Origin: Oscillospiraceae bacterium
GTDB lineage: Bacteria; Bacillota; Clostridia; Oscillospirales; Ruminococcaceae
NCBI GenBank assembly: GCA_017435745.1
Contig: JAFSEN010000040.1
Span: 1 to 54,725 of the forward strand
Direction of reading: 5' to 3'
DNA: 54,725 nt
Numbering within the stretch: position 1 is the stretch's first letter; every line of letters begins with the position of its first letter. A program made the position numbers and the translations under genes. The notes under the pieces are model-generated. The model was given only the letters and a program-made list of their open reading frames with translations. It searched no databases and was not told the origin of the DNA. Shown in pieces: positions 7,602-15,812 of this stretch.

Positions 7602-8876
7602 ATGATTATAAAATGTCCGAATTGCCACAACGAGATGGACGATATCTATGAAATCTGTCCCAGCTGCGGCTGCATTGTTTCGGAAATGACGGAAAAAGAA
7701 ACAAAAAAAGAAACCGGACGTAAGAAAGGCAAAAACACGGTTCTGGTCCTTGTAATATGTATTGCGGTGTTTATTTTGCTGGTTGCTTCCGTGCTCATAA
7801 TTCTTCTTTCCGGAAATAATGAACCGGAGATAAACAACCCGGAAAGCGGGCAGGAATTTTCCGAAAATTCCGAAAGCGATATTTATGAAGAAGTGATCCT
7901 TCCGGATATCATGTATATGAACAAAAACGACGCAAAAATGATAATCGAAGATGCGGGATACAATACCGCATTTGTAACGGAAGAAAACCCGGATTTTGCG
8001 GAAGACACCGTAATTGGATATGTATATGACCATGTGGAAAATACTGTGGTCATAACTCTTGCTTTCGGTGCCGCAGAACAGGAAGGCGAAACGGTAGTTC
8101 CCGATATAAGCGGAAAAACCGTTGAAGAAGCGATTGAAATCCTTAAAGAAGCCGGACTTTTCTTCGAACGCGGTTCGCTTGATGTGGCTGATAAAGAAAT
8201 TGATGAAGGCCGGATCAAAAACCAGTATCCCCAGGAAGGAAAAACTGTTTTGAAAGGCGAAAAAGTAAGCGTTGTCGTAAGTTCCGGAAAATATTTCTCA
8301 ATGCCGGAACTTACCGGAAAAGACACAGCCGTTGCAAAAAAGATACTTGAACCTTACGAAATTGAAATTACCTTTAAAGCTGTTCTCGAAGATTTTGAAG
8401 GTTTTGAACCCGGAACGGTTTTTGAACAGAGCATAGAAAAAGGAACCGAAACCGAAGCCGGAAGCGAAATTGTTCTTATGGTCTATGTGGGAAGTTTCGA
8501 AGGATTGAAAGAAAAAGAAGCGAAGGAAATTGCAAAATCCTGCGGATTCGATTTTGAAAGCACGAAAGAATACAGCGATGATTATAAATCCGGTGAAATT
8601 ATTTCCGCATACGAAGAGGAAGGAACAATCATCGCCGCTGTAAGCAAAGGAAAGAAACCGGAAGCGCCCAAACCGGTTGAATCCAAACCGGAAGAATCAA
8701 AACCCGAATCTGAAAGCAGCTCTTCCGAACAGGAATCCGGTTCGGACCAATCCGAAAGCGGAACGGAAAGTTCTTCCGAAAGCAGCTCTTCCGAACCGTT
8801 AAGTTCTTCAGAAACAGAAAAACCTTCGGAAGAAAGCAGTTCTTCGGAAGAGAGCAGTTCTTCCGAAGCTTCTTAG
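7602..8876 (+). CDS. Zinc-ribbon, single-TM, PASTA-repeat protein
   Basis: A 424-residue membrane protein with no catalytic domain. A CxxC...CxxC zinc ribbon (Cys5, 8, 19, 22) and a short Lys-rich linker precede a membrane helix (about 47-69). About four PASTA-like repeats follow (starting near LPDIMYMNK, VVPDISGK, SMPELTGK and FEGLKEKE). The tail from about residue 350 is Ser/Glu/Pro-rich, as in wall-spanning linkers. PASTA domains bind peptidoglycan or muropeptides in PrkC/PknB. Here the sensor is built like the neighbouring kinases but with the kinase domain missing, so it may be a decoy, co-receptor or scaffold. It starts 16 bases after the phosphatase stop. Confidence 0.8.
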   Translation: MIIKCPNCHNEMDDIYEICPSCGCIVSEMTEKETKKETGRKKGKNTVLVLVICIAVFILLVASVLIILLSGNNEPEINNPESGQEFSENSESDIYEEVILPDIMYMNKNDAKMIIEDAGYNTAFVTEENPDFAEDTVIGYVYDHVENTVVITLAFGAAEQEGETVVPDISGKTVEEAIEILKEAGLFFERGSLDVADKEIDEGRIKNQYPQEGKTVLKGEKVSVVVSSGKYFSMPELTGKDTAVAKKILEPYEIEITFKAVLEDFEGFEPGTVFEQSIEKGTETEAGSEIVLMVYVGSFEGLKEKEAKEIAKSCGFDFESTKEYSDDYKSGEIISAYEEEGTIIAAVSKGKKPEAPKPVESKPEESKPESESSSSEQESGSDQSESGTESSSESSSSEPLSSSETEKPSEESSSSEESSSSEAS

Positions 8877-8948
8877 GATGCACCTTGATGAAAAATTATC
8901 GAATTAAAAATCCTCATGTAAAAAATAAAGATGCGGAGAGGTGAAAAA

Positions 8949-9749
8949 ATGTCCCTGAACAATATTCTGGATATATTCAAGACAAAAAATTCGAAAGAAA
9001 GAAAAGCTGCGCAAAGATACGACGTTGCTGTTGTTTCAATGCCGGCGGACCGCCCGATAAACGAAGATTTTGTCGGATATAAAGAAGGAGAAAAAAGACT
9101 TCTTGTTGCTTTGGCGGATGGTCTTGGCGGCCACGGAAAAGGAGAAGAAGCTTCAAAACTTTCGGTACAGAATGCCGAAGAAATCTTCAACGAGCACGAC
9201 GATATAAACGCAATGCTTGCCCAAATGTTCCAGACCGCACAGGACAAAGTTATGGCAAAACAAATCGAAATCAGCAACACCAACGTTATGAAAACAACCC
9301 TTGTGCTCGGCGTTGTTGAAAATTCTTTGCTCTATTACGGTCATATCGGCGATTCGCGCCTTTATTATTTTGAGGACGGAAAATATAAATTCCATACCCT
9401 TGACCACAGCGTTCCGCAGATGCTTGTTTCCTCCGGAAGGATAAAAGAAAAAGATATCCGCGGCCACGAAGACAGAAACCGCCTTCTCCGGGTAATCGGA
9501 ACCGAATGGAACGACCCGAGATATGAAATTGCAAAAACCCCGGTGGAACTTAAAAAGGGAGATGCAATCCTTCTTTGCAGCGACGGTTTTTGGGAACTTA
9601 TTACGGAAAAACAGATGAATGCCGCGTTCAGAGCGTCCTCCGGCGCAGGCGAATGGGTAAGAAAAATGGAAGAATGTATTCTTGCAACCGGAAAAAACGG
9701 CAGCAAAAATATGGATAACTATTCGGCAATAGCCGTTATTGCGGAATAA
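8949..9749 (+). CDS. Soluble PP2C-family Ser/Thr phosphatase
   Basis: A 266-residue cytoplasmic PP2C domain without membrane helices. Motifs in order: PINEDFVG (acidic residue of motif 1), ADGLGGHGKGE, GHIGDSRLYY, LCSDGFWE and MDNYSAIAV, covering the metal-binding Asp residues. It is of the usual size for bacterial Stp/PrpC phosphatases that reverse Hanks-type kinases. The ATG at 8949 is preceded by GAGAGGTG; an earlier in-frame ATG at 8931 lies before that site. It is the second phosphatase in the cluster and the likely cytosolic counterpart of the kinases downstream. Confidence 0.9.
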   Translation: MSLNNILDIFKTKNSKERKAAQRYDVAVVSMPADRPINEDFVGYKEGEKRLLVALADGLGGHGKGEEASKLSVQNAEEIFNEHDDINAMLAQMFQTAQDKVMAKQIEISNTNVMKTTLVLGVVENSLLYYGHIGDSRLYYFEDGKYKFHTLDHSVPQMLVSSGRIKEKDIRGHEDRNRLLRVIGTEWNDPRYEIAKTPVELKKGDAILLCSDGFWELITEKQMNAAFRASSGAGEWVRKMEECILATGKNGSKNMDNYSAIAVIAE

Positions 9750-9764
9750 AAGGAGGGGGATATA

Positions 9765-10346
9765 ATGGCAATTGCAAGATGTCCGAAAGGACATTGTTAT
9801 GATGACAAAAGGTTTAAATCCTGTCCCTATTGCGGAGTTTCGCTTTCCGGAAATCTTATGAAAAGCGAAGATATGAAAACCGTTGCCCTTGTGGGAAACG
9901 ACGAAAAAACAGTTCCTCTCGGAATGTTGGGCGACGAAAAAACCGTTGCCCTCGGGTTTGATTTAAACGATGACAGCGATAATGTTACCGTTATGTTCGA
10001 AGAGAAAAAATATGGCGGTGCGCCGGTTGTGGGCTGGCTCGTCTGTATTGAAGGACCGGAAAAAGGAAGAGATTACCGGCTTCGTCCCGCAAAAAACTTT
10101 GTCGGAAGATCAAGAACCATGGATGTTTCGATATTTGACGATCTTGAAATCACAAGGGATAATCACATGTCGATAATATATGATTCAAAACACAATAAAT
10201 TTTTTGCCGTTAAAGAAAACGGAAGCGCCGATATAAACGGAAAACCCCTTATAGGTTCCGAAGAAATAAGCGACGGCGATATTCTTGAATTGGGAAAAAC
10301 AAAACTTGCTTTTGTTCCTTATTGCAGGGAGGGAAGAACATGGTAA
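9765..10346 (+). CDS. Zinc-ribbon FHA protein with serial Thr motifs (GarA-like layout)
   Basis: A 193-residue soluble protein. N-terminal zinc-binding motif: Cys6, His10 (in CPKGHCYD), Cys20, Cys23. Residues 36-80 hold a repeated acidic/Thr motif: MKTVAL (Thr39), EKTVPLG (Thr49), EKTVALG (Thr60) and NVTVMFE (Thr75). An FHA phospho-threonine-binding domain follows (about 88-190) with VGRSR, a slightly altered ITRDNH in place of SRxH, and NGKPL. In actinobacterial GarA/OdhI an ETTS motif just before a FHA domain is phosphorylated and folds onto it; this protein has the same order with several sites. The resemblance is in layout, not proven homology of the tail. AAGGAGGGGG precedes the ATG. Confidence 0.82.
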   Translation: MAIARCPKGHCYDDKRFKSCPYCGVSLSGNLMKSEDMKTVALVGNDEKTVPLGMLGDEKTVALGFDLNDDSDNVTVMFEEKKYGGAPVVGWLVCIEGPEKGRDYRLRPAKNFVGRSRTMDVSIFDDLEITRDNHMSIIYDSKHNKFFAVKENGSADINGKPLIGSEEISDGDILELGKTKLAFVPYCREGRTW

Positions 10347-12055
10347 CAATTAAAAAAGCTTTTTCGATAATTTTTGCGCTTATATTTGCGCTGCTTCCGA
10401 TGGAAGTTTTTGCTGCAGATCTTTATCAGATGCAGATAGTACAGGCGGAGGCCGAAAAACCCCAGATCGTTGCATACGTTAACTTTACCGATACCAACAA
10501 CGCCATTGCAAAAAATGTTGAAGTTACCGAAGAAAATGTGCACGTTTATTACGGAAACGAAGAACTTGAAATTGCAAGCGTTGAACCCCAGAAAAAAAGC
10601 GAATACGGCGTTACATATTATTATCTTGTCGATAATTCAACTTCCGTTTCCGAAAGTTCTTTGAACAAAGTTAAAGAAACAATAAAACAGCATATCGACG
10701 AAAAGAAAGAAAAGGACAAAGTCGTTGTAATTTCCTTTGCATCCGAAATAAACGTTGTCCTTAACGGAACCGAAAATAAAACAAGAGCAAAATCCGCTGT
10801 TGATGAGCTTAAAAGAGCTTCCGGCGGAACAAGACTTTATGATGCCATTGCAAAAGCGACCGACCTTATTGATACGAACAAAAAATCAATCGATGAACGT
10901 TCCGTAATTTTCGTAATCACCGACGGCGTTGATAAAGTTGCCGGAGGAAACACTGTTGCGGAAGTTACCGGCCGCCTCGGAAAATCCGATGTTCCGGTCT
11001 ATGCTTTCGGATATGACTATGCAGCCAAAGAATCCCTTGATTCCCTTGGCGAACTTGCAAGATCCACAAGGGGAAAAATGACAGTTATGAAACAGTCCGA
11101 AATTTCTGCAAATATTCTTGCAATCGTTTCGGAAGTTCAGAACACTTACAGAATTGTTGCATATTCGGAAAACAACATCGTTAAAAACGATTATGTGGAT
11201 ATAAGAATAACCGTTGATTCGGAAGAAAAATACGAAGCGGAAATTTCTCTTCTCAGCAACACATGGCAAAAAGATATGCAGGCTCCGGAAATGGTAAGCG
11301 CTGCTCTGGTGGCTGAACGTCTTGTGGAAATCATCTTCTCCGAAAAAATCGAAATATACGGAGAAAACGTTGTTTTCAAAATAACCTGCGAAGAAGAGGA
11401 AATTCCCTGCGACGTTGCGGTATATAACGAAAACGAACGCAGAGTTATTCTCCAGACAGAAGAAAAACTTTATAACGGTGAATACGAAATTTCTGTGGAA
11501 GGCGTAACCGATGTTTCCATGGAAAAGAACGGACTTTTGAATAAAAACATATCTTTCACCATTGATTCCGTTCCGAAAGATTTTGCATACTTTATAAATG
11601 AATATAAACTCATTCTTATAATTGTCGGATGCGTTCTCCTTCTTGTTATTCTGGTTCTCCTGATTGTAAAGACGAAGAAAAAAGCTGAACAGAAACGCGA
11701 AGAAGAGGCCCTTAAACACGGAAACGGCGTAATCCTTTCCGAAATCGACGCAGTCAACGCGGAAATTACCGTAATCGATTCCCACAGGATCGAAAGAAGG
11801 GTAAAATGCGTAATCGGCGGAGCATATATCATCGGCCGCGACGACGATAAATGCGACCTTGCAATTGAGGACAAACATCTTTCCCACCAGCACGCAGCCC
11901 TTATTTTTGAAAACGGAATCCTCAGCATACAGGATCTTGACAGTACCAACGGAACAAAGGTCAACGGAATTAAAATTACAAGAGTAAGAAAACTTGAAGC
12001 CGGCGATATTGTTGAAATCGGTAATACAAGACTTCGTGTTAAGATCATTCCTTGA
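10340..12055 (+). CDS. Extracellular VWA, single-TM, cytoplasmic FHA protein
   Basis: A 571-residue type I membrane protein. It has a signal peptide (1-25, ending VFAADL) and a von Willebrand A domain with a full metal site: DNSTS, GGTRLYDA and ITDGVD. An Ig-like/strand-rich region follows, then a membrane helix at about 420-442 (LILIIVGCVLLLVILVLLIV), a Lys-rich stop-transfer, and a cytoplasmic FHA domain (YIIGRDDD, LSHQHAAL, DSTNGTKVNG). It should link an extracellular metal-dependent adhesion/assembly domain to phospho-Thr recognition inside. The ATG at 10340 overlaps the previous stop (ATGGTAA) and has AGGGAGG upstream, indicating translational coupling. Confidence 0.87.
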   Translation: MVTIKKAFSIIFALIFALLPMEVFAADLYQMQIVQAEAEKPQIVAYVNFTDTNNAIAKNVEVTEENVHVYYGNEELEIASVEPQKKSEYGVTYYYLVDNSTSVSESSLNKVKETIKQHIDEKKEKDKVVVISFASEINVVLNGTENKTRAKSAVDELKRASGGTRLYDAIAKATDLIDTNKKSIDERSVIFVITDGVDKVAGGNTVAEVTGRLGKSDVPVYAFGYDYAAKESLDSLGELARSTRGKMTVMKQSEISANILAIVSEVQNTYRIVAYSENNIVKNDYVDIRITVDSEEKYEAEISLLSNTWQKDMQAPEMVSAALVAERLVEIIFSEKIEIYGENVVFKITCEEEEIPCDVAVYNENERRVILQTEEKLYNGEYEISVEGVTDVSMEKNGLLNKNISFTIDSVPKDFAYFINEYKLILIIVGCVLLLVILVLLIVKTKKKAEQKREEEALKHGNGVILSEIDAVNAEITVIDSHRIERRVKCVIGGAYIIGRDDDKCDLAIEDKHLSHQHAALIFENGILSIQDLDSTNGTKVNGIKITRVRKLEAGDIVEIGNTRLRVKIIP

Positions 12056-12089
12056 ACTTAATTTGAAAAAAGAGTAAGGAGGGAATGGT

Positions 12090-13499
12090 TTGAATACCGG
12101 AAAACTGTGTCCGCGGTGTTTTACGGAATCCGTTGAAAACGGTTTTTGTTCAAACTGCGGTTTCAGTGAAGAAATGTCCCACCGGAACCCAAACGCGCTG
12201 AAACGCTTTGTGTTCCTTAAAGATCGATATCTGGTGGGAGAGGTACTGGGTTCAGGCGGATTTGGAATAACGTATAAAGTCTATGATTCCGTAACAGGCA
12301 GCTACAAAGCCATTAAGGAATATTTTCCAAGCAGTTTTTCCGCATACAGAAATGCGGAATCGAAAAGCATAAGCATAAGTTCGAATTTTGACAATCAGTA
12401 CAAAAAAGGACTTGAAAGCTTTTATAAAGAAGCCCAGGTGCTTTTCGGCTTACAAGGAATCCGTTCGGTTGTAAAAGTCGAAGACTTTTTCCGGGAAAAC
12501 GGAACAGCCTATATTGTTATGGAATACGTTGACGGCGTTTCGCTGAACTCAATATGCAAGGCCACCGGAGGAACGGTGGAGTTCGATGAAATGTTAAAAC
12601 AGTTCATCGAACTTGCAATGACTCTTGATGAAGTCCATATATGCGGAATTGCCCACAGGGACGTAAGCCCCGGAAATATTATGATTTTGCCGGATGGTTC
12701 GGTAAAACTTATAGATTTCGGCGCCGCAAGATATGTTGATAAAAGCAATAAAACCCTTTCGATTGTTCTGAAAGAAGGCTTTGCCCCAATAGAACAATAT
12801 TACAACAAGGGAAAACAGGGCCCCTGGACAGATATTTATGCGCTTGCCTGTTCAATGTACTGGTACATAACCGGAATAAAAGTTCCGGATGCGCCAACAA
12901 GACAGAATAACGACGAAGTGGTTCCGATATATAAACTTCGCCCGGATATTCCGAAAGGCTTTTCAAACGTAATCAAAAAAGCTATGGAAGTGGATTATGA
13001 AAAGCGTTACCAAAGCGTAAGCGAAATGATGGCTGCCCTTGAACCGCTGATGAAGCTTCAGCAAAAGCCGAAGGAAGAAGAAACGGTTAAAAAAGAAAAC
13101 TTTTTCAAAAAGCTTTTCAAAAATCTTTTCGGCAAGAAAGACCAACCGAAAAACCATGGGTGCGATTATTTTGTCGAAGTTGTGAGCGGACCTTATGAGG
13201 GAATGCTTTTTAAGATTCCCGAAAACGGAATCATCACAATCGGACGAAGTTCCCAATACTGCAGCGCAGTGATAAATGCAAAAACAATAAGCCGACTGCA
13301 TTGCAGCATAAGGGTAGATGAAAAAAGAAACGGATTCGAGCTTGTGGATTATTCGAGCACCGGAACCTATATTTTCGGCCAAAGCACCTACGGCGGAATA
13401 AGGGTTTCCAAAAACGAACCGGCATTTATAAGGGAAAATGAAAAGTTCTGGCTTTCAGATCCGGCATTTACCTTAAAAGTTATAAAACTGCAATATTAA
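12090..13499 (+). CDS. Zinc-ribbon Ser/Thr kinase with C-terminal FHA domain
   Basis: A 469-residue kinase with no membrane helix. Zinc ribbon Cys7, 10, 20, 23; Hanks-type kinase domain about 47-310 with GSGGFG (54-59), AIKEYF lysine, HRDVSPGN (189-196), DFGAAR and a GPWTDIYA segment; then a Lys-rich linker and an FHA domain from about 370 (TIGRSSQ, SRLHCSI, STGTYIFG). The catalytic loop has Ser where most Ser/Thr kinases have Lys (HRDLKPxN). The start is TTG at 12090 with AAGGAGGG six bases upstream; the nearby ATG at 12085 runs straight into a stop. It is the only soluble kinase of the four and a candidate to receive signals from the FHA proteins beside it. Confidence 0.88.
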   Translation: MNTGKLCPRCFTESVENGFCSNCGFSEEMSHRNPNALKRFVFLKDRYLVGEVLGSGGFGITYKVYDSVTGSYKAIKEYFPSSFSAYRNAESKSISISSNFDNQYKKGLESFYKEAQVLFGLQGIRSVVKVEDFFRENGTAYIVMEYVDGVSLNSICKATGGTVEFDEMLKQFIELAMTLDEVHICGIAHRDVSPGNIMILPDGSVKLIDFGAARYVDKSNKTLSIVLKEGFAPIEQYYNKGKQGPWTDIYALACSMYWYITGIKVPDAPTRQNNDEVVPIYKLRPDIPKGFSNVIKKAMEVDYEKRYQSVSEMMAALEPLMKLQQKPKEEETVKKENFFKKLFKNLFGKKDQPKNHGCDYFVEVVSGPYEGMLFKIPENGIITIGRSSQYCSAVINAKTISRLHCSIRVDEKRNGFELVDYSSTGTYIFGQSTYGGIRVSKNEPAFIRENEKFWLSDPAFTLKVIKLQY

Positions 13500-13517
13500 T
13501 TGAAAGGACGAAATACA

Positions 13518-14108
13518 ATGAAACTTATCAAATGTGAAAAAGGACATTTTTATGACGGAGAAAAATATTCTTCCTGCCCCCATTGCCACCAGAGCGCACC
13601 GGATTTTGAAACTGTTTCAATCCAGGCAAATTCTTTTGGAGCAGACGACGAAACCGTATCCATAAACGAAGTAAAAAGACCTTCAATCAAAGAAATCAGC
13701 GCTTCCGACGACGAAAAAACCATCGGATTCTTCGGAAATTTCAGCGAAGATGAAGAAGACGGCCGCGTCGATCCCTGTGTCGGCTGGCTTGTATGCATTG
13801 AAGGCAGCCAGGTAGGCCAGGACTTTAAACTTAAAAGCGGAAATAACTCCATCGGAAGAGATAAGAGCATGGATATCTGCCTTAAAGGCGAGGAAGTTTC
13901 CAGAATCAAACATTCAATCATCACCTATGATCCCAAAAACAATATTTTCCTTGCGCTTCCCGGCGAATCCCACGGACTCAGCTATGTCAACGACAATATC
14001 GTTGTAAGCGCAACCGTTCTTAAAAAAGGTGACAGAATCGAAATCGGCGGAAATATCCTCATCTTTGTTCCGCTTTGCGACGAAAATTTCCAGTGGAAAA
14101 AGAACTGA
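13518..14108 (+). CDS. Second zinc-ribbon FHA protein with serial Thr motifs
   Basis: A 196-residue paralogue of the protein at 9765. Zinc site Cys6, His10 (CEKGHFYD), Cys20, Cys23. Residues 29-80 carry FETVSI (Thr32), DETVSI (Thr46) and DEKTIGF (Thr68), again acidic residues before Thr. FHA domain about 90-190: SIGRDKS, VSRIKHSI, and VNDN where NG is usual. Both proteins share VGWLVCIEG at the start of the FHA domain. The two copies flank the VWA and kinase-FHA genes. ATG at 13518 with AAAGGA upstream; the in-frame TTG at 13500 lies before it. Confidence 0.82.
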   Translation: MKLIKCEKGHFYDGEKYSSCPHCHQSAPDFETVSIQANSFGADDETVSINEVKRPSIKEISASDDEKTIGFFGNFSEDEEDGRVDPCVGWLVCIEGSQVGQDFKLKSGNNSIGRDKSMDICLKGEEVSRIKHSIITYDPKNNIFLALPGESHGLSYVNDNIVVSATVLKKGDRIEIGGNILIFVPLCDENFQWKKN

Positions 14109-14145
14109 GCGGGTTTTGCTTTTTTTGAAATAAGGAGGGGAAAAT

Positions 14146-14850
14146 ATGAAAACACGCAGCGTCGGCCTTGCAATTTTGCTCTTTTTTATAACCGGCGGAC
14201 TTTACGGACTTTATTGGTTCATAGTTCTTTCGGATGATATCAACGAACTTGCGGATCCTCCGGAAAAAACTTCCGGCGGAATGGCTTTGTTATATACGCT
14301 TCTTACATGCGGAATCTATGGAATTTATTGGTATTATAAATGGGGAAAACTTCTTGATACCGCTTGCGAAAGAAGGGGAATTTACGACAAAAATTATTCC
14401 ACAACCTGCCTTCTTCTCGGAATTTTCGGTCTTGGAATAATCTCCTGGGCGATTATGCAAAATTCCGTAAACGATCTTATCGAAATGCGCCCGGTTTCAA
14501 GAAATAATAATTTTGAAACAAAAGCCGGAGTAAAAATTGCTGTTATTTCCGGTTCTTCCGGAATTTACAAGGGCCAGAGTTTTGAAATTGAAGATGGTTC
14601 CGAAATCGTTTTCGGAAGAGATTCTTCCGTTTGCAACATAATTTTCCCAAATTCCGAAGTTTCTGTAAGCAGAAAACACTGCTCAATCAAGTATATCGGA
14701 ATAAGCGATACATTCCTTGTAACAAACTATTCCAAAAACGGAGTTATGTATGACGGAAACCATAGAATCGAAGCGGGTTCTTCCGCAATGCTTCACAGAG
14801 GAACGGTAATTTCTCTTGGAACAGTTTCAAACCAGTTTATTCTTGGATGA
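14146..14850 (+). CDS. DUF4234-like membrane protein with C-terminal FHA domain
   Basis: A 234-residue protein. The first ~110 residues form three membrane helices with the duplicated pattern GGLYGLYWF and CGIYGIYWYYKWG that marks DUF4234-type proteins. A cytoplasmic FHA domain occupies about 125-232, with canonical VFGRDSS, VSRKHCS and YSKNGVMYDG. It would hold a phospho-Thr reader at the membrane. An AAGGAGGGG site precedes the ATG. The FHA domain is close in sequence to that of the next gene (the shared segment TNYSKNGV), indicating a duplicated reader attached to a different membrane part. Confidence 0.82.
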   Translation: MKTRSVGLAILLFFITGGLYGLYWFIVLSDDINELADPPEKTSGGMALLYTLLTCGIYGIYWYYKWGKLLDTACERRGIYDKNYSTTCLLLGIFGLGIISWAIMQNSVNDLIEMRPVSRNNNFETKAGVKIAVISGSSGIYKGQSFEIEDGSEIVFGRDSSVCNIIFPNSEVSVSRKHCSIKYIGISDTFLVTNYSKNGVMYDGNHRIEAGSSAMLHRGTVISLGTVSNQFILG

Positions 14851-14881
14851 TTTTCATTCGGAAAAGAAAGGATTATAAAAG

Positions 14882-15790
14882 ATGGAAGATTTGATTTATG
14901 CCCTTATGGATGCTGAATACATGCTTGTTCTTCTTGAAACATATCTGGCTTCCATAGTTGCGGCCGGTTCCTATTCGGTTGTAATTTATGTTCTCAACGC
15001 ATTCTGCAGAATGAAAATGGGCCAGAAAGCGGGCCTTGGAAACGAATGGCAGGCCTGGGTACCTTTTGCACAGGAAATTTATTTTACAAAACTTGCTGAT
15101 ATTCCCCACTGGAAAATTGTTTTCTTCGGTTCCTATGTTACTCTTATTTCAAGCATCATTCTCGGTTTGTCAACGCTTTTTGTAATGCTCGATTTCGAGG
15201 CTATCCTTTACGGAGAAACCGGAATCTGCTCGATAATCGCAATTATTCTTGCGATTATTTATTCAATTTATGTAATTTACGCGGTTGTTGAAACAGTTAA
15301 AGCATACATAAAACTTTATAAAAATTTCAGCAATACAGGTTCAATCTTCACCGTTGCCGCAGTGCTCGGCGTTCTTCTCAACAACCTTGCAATCATCATT
15401 GCGGACGCAGTAATTGCTTTCAGCAGCAAATATACTTATATTGCAGGAAAAAAAGAAGCAAAAATCACCGGGAAAGTTGCAACCATAACCGGTGTTGCCG
15501 GATTCTATAAAGGCCAAAGCTTCGATATTGAAGATGGCGAAAATATTTTCTTCGGAAGAGATCCGGAATACTGCAACGTTATTTTCGCTTCCACAGAAAC
15601 CGCAGTCAGCAGAAAACATTGTTCCGTAAAATATATCGGAATGAGCGACAGCTTCCTTGTTACCAACTATTCCAAAAACGGCGTTTTCTTCGGCGACGGA
15701 CAGAAAATTGAAGCAGGTGCTTCAAGAATGCTCCAGAAAGGATGCGTAATATCCCTTGGAACAACTGCAAACCAGTTTATCCTTGGATAA
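14882..15790 (+). CDS. Four-helix membrane protein with C-terminal FHA domain
   Basis: A 302-residue protein with about four membrane helices in the first 180 residues: around SIVAAGSYSVVIYVL, VFFGSYVTLISSIIL, SIIAIILAIIYSIYV and VLGVLLNNLAIIIA. A cytoplasmic FHA domain spans about 195-300 (FFGRDPE, VSRKHCSV, YSKNGVFFGDG). A segment GNEWQAWVPFAQ after helix 1 is conserved-looking, but I do not recognise the family. It pairs with the DUF4234-FHA gene 31 bases upstream. A weak GAAAGGA site lies before the ATG. Confidence 0.75.
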   Translation: MEDLIYALMDAEYMLVLLETYLASIVAAGSYSVVIYVLNAFCRMKMGQKAGLGNEWQAWVPFAQEIYFTKLADIPHWKIVFFGSYVTLISSIILGLSTLFVMLDFEAILYGETGICSIIAIILAIIYSIYVIYAVVETVKAYIKLYKNFSNTGSIFTVAAVLGVLLNNLAIIIADAVIAFSSKYTYIAGKKEAKITGKVATITGVAGFYKGQSFDIEDGENIFFGRDPEYCNVIFASTETAVSRKHCSVKYIGMSDSFLVTNYSKNGVFFGDGQKIEAGASRMLQKGCVISLGTTANQFILG

Positions 15791-15812
15791 TATTTTATTT
15801 GGTGGTATATAA

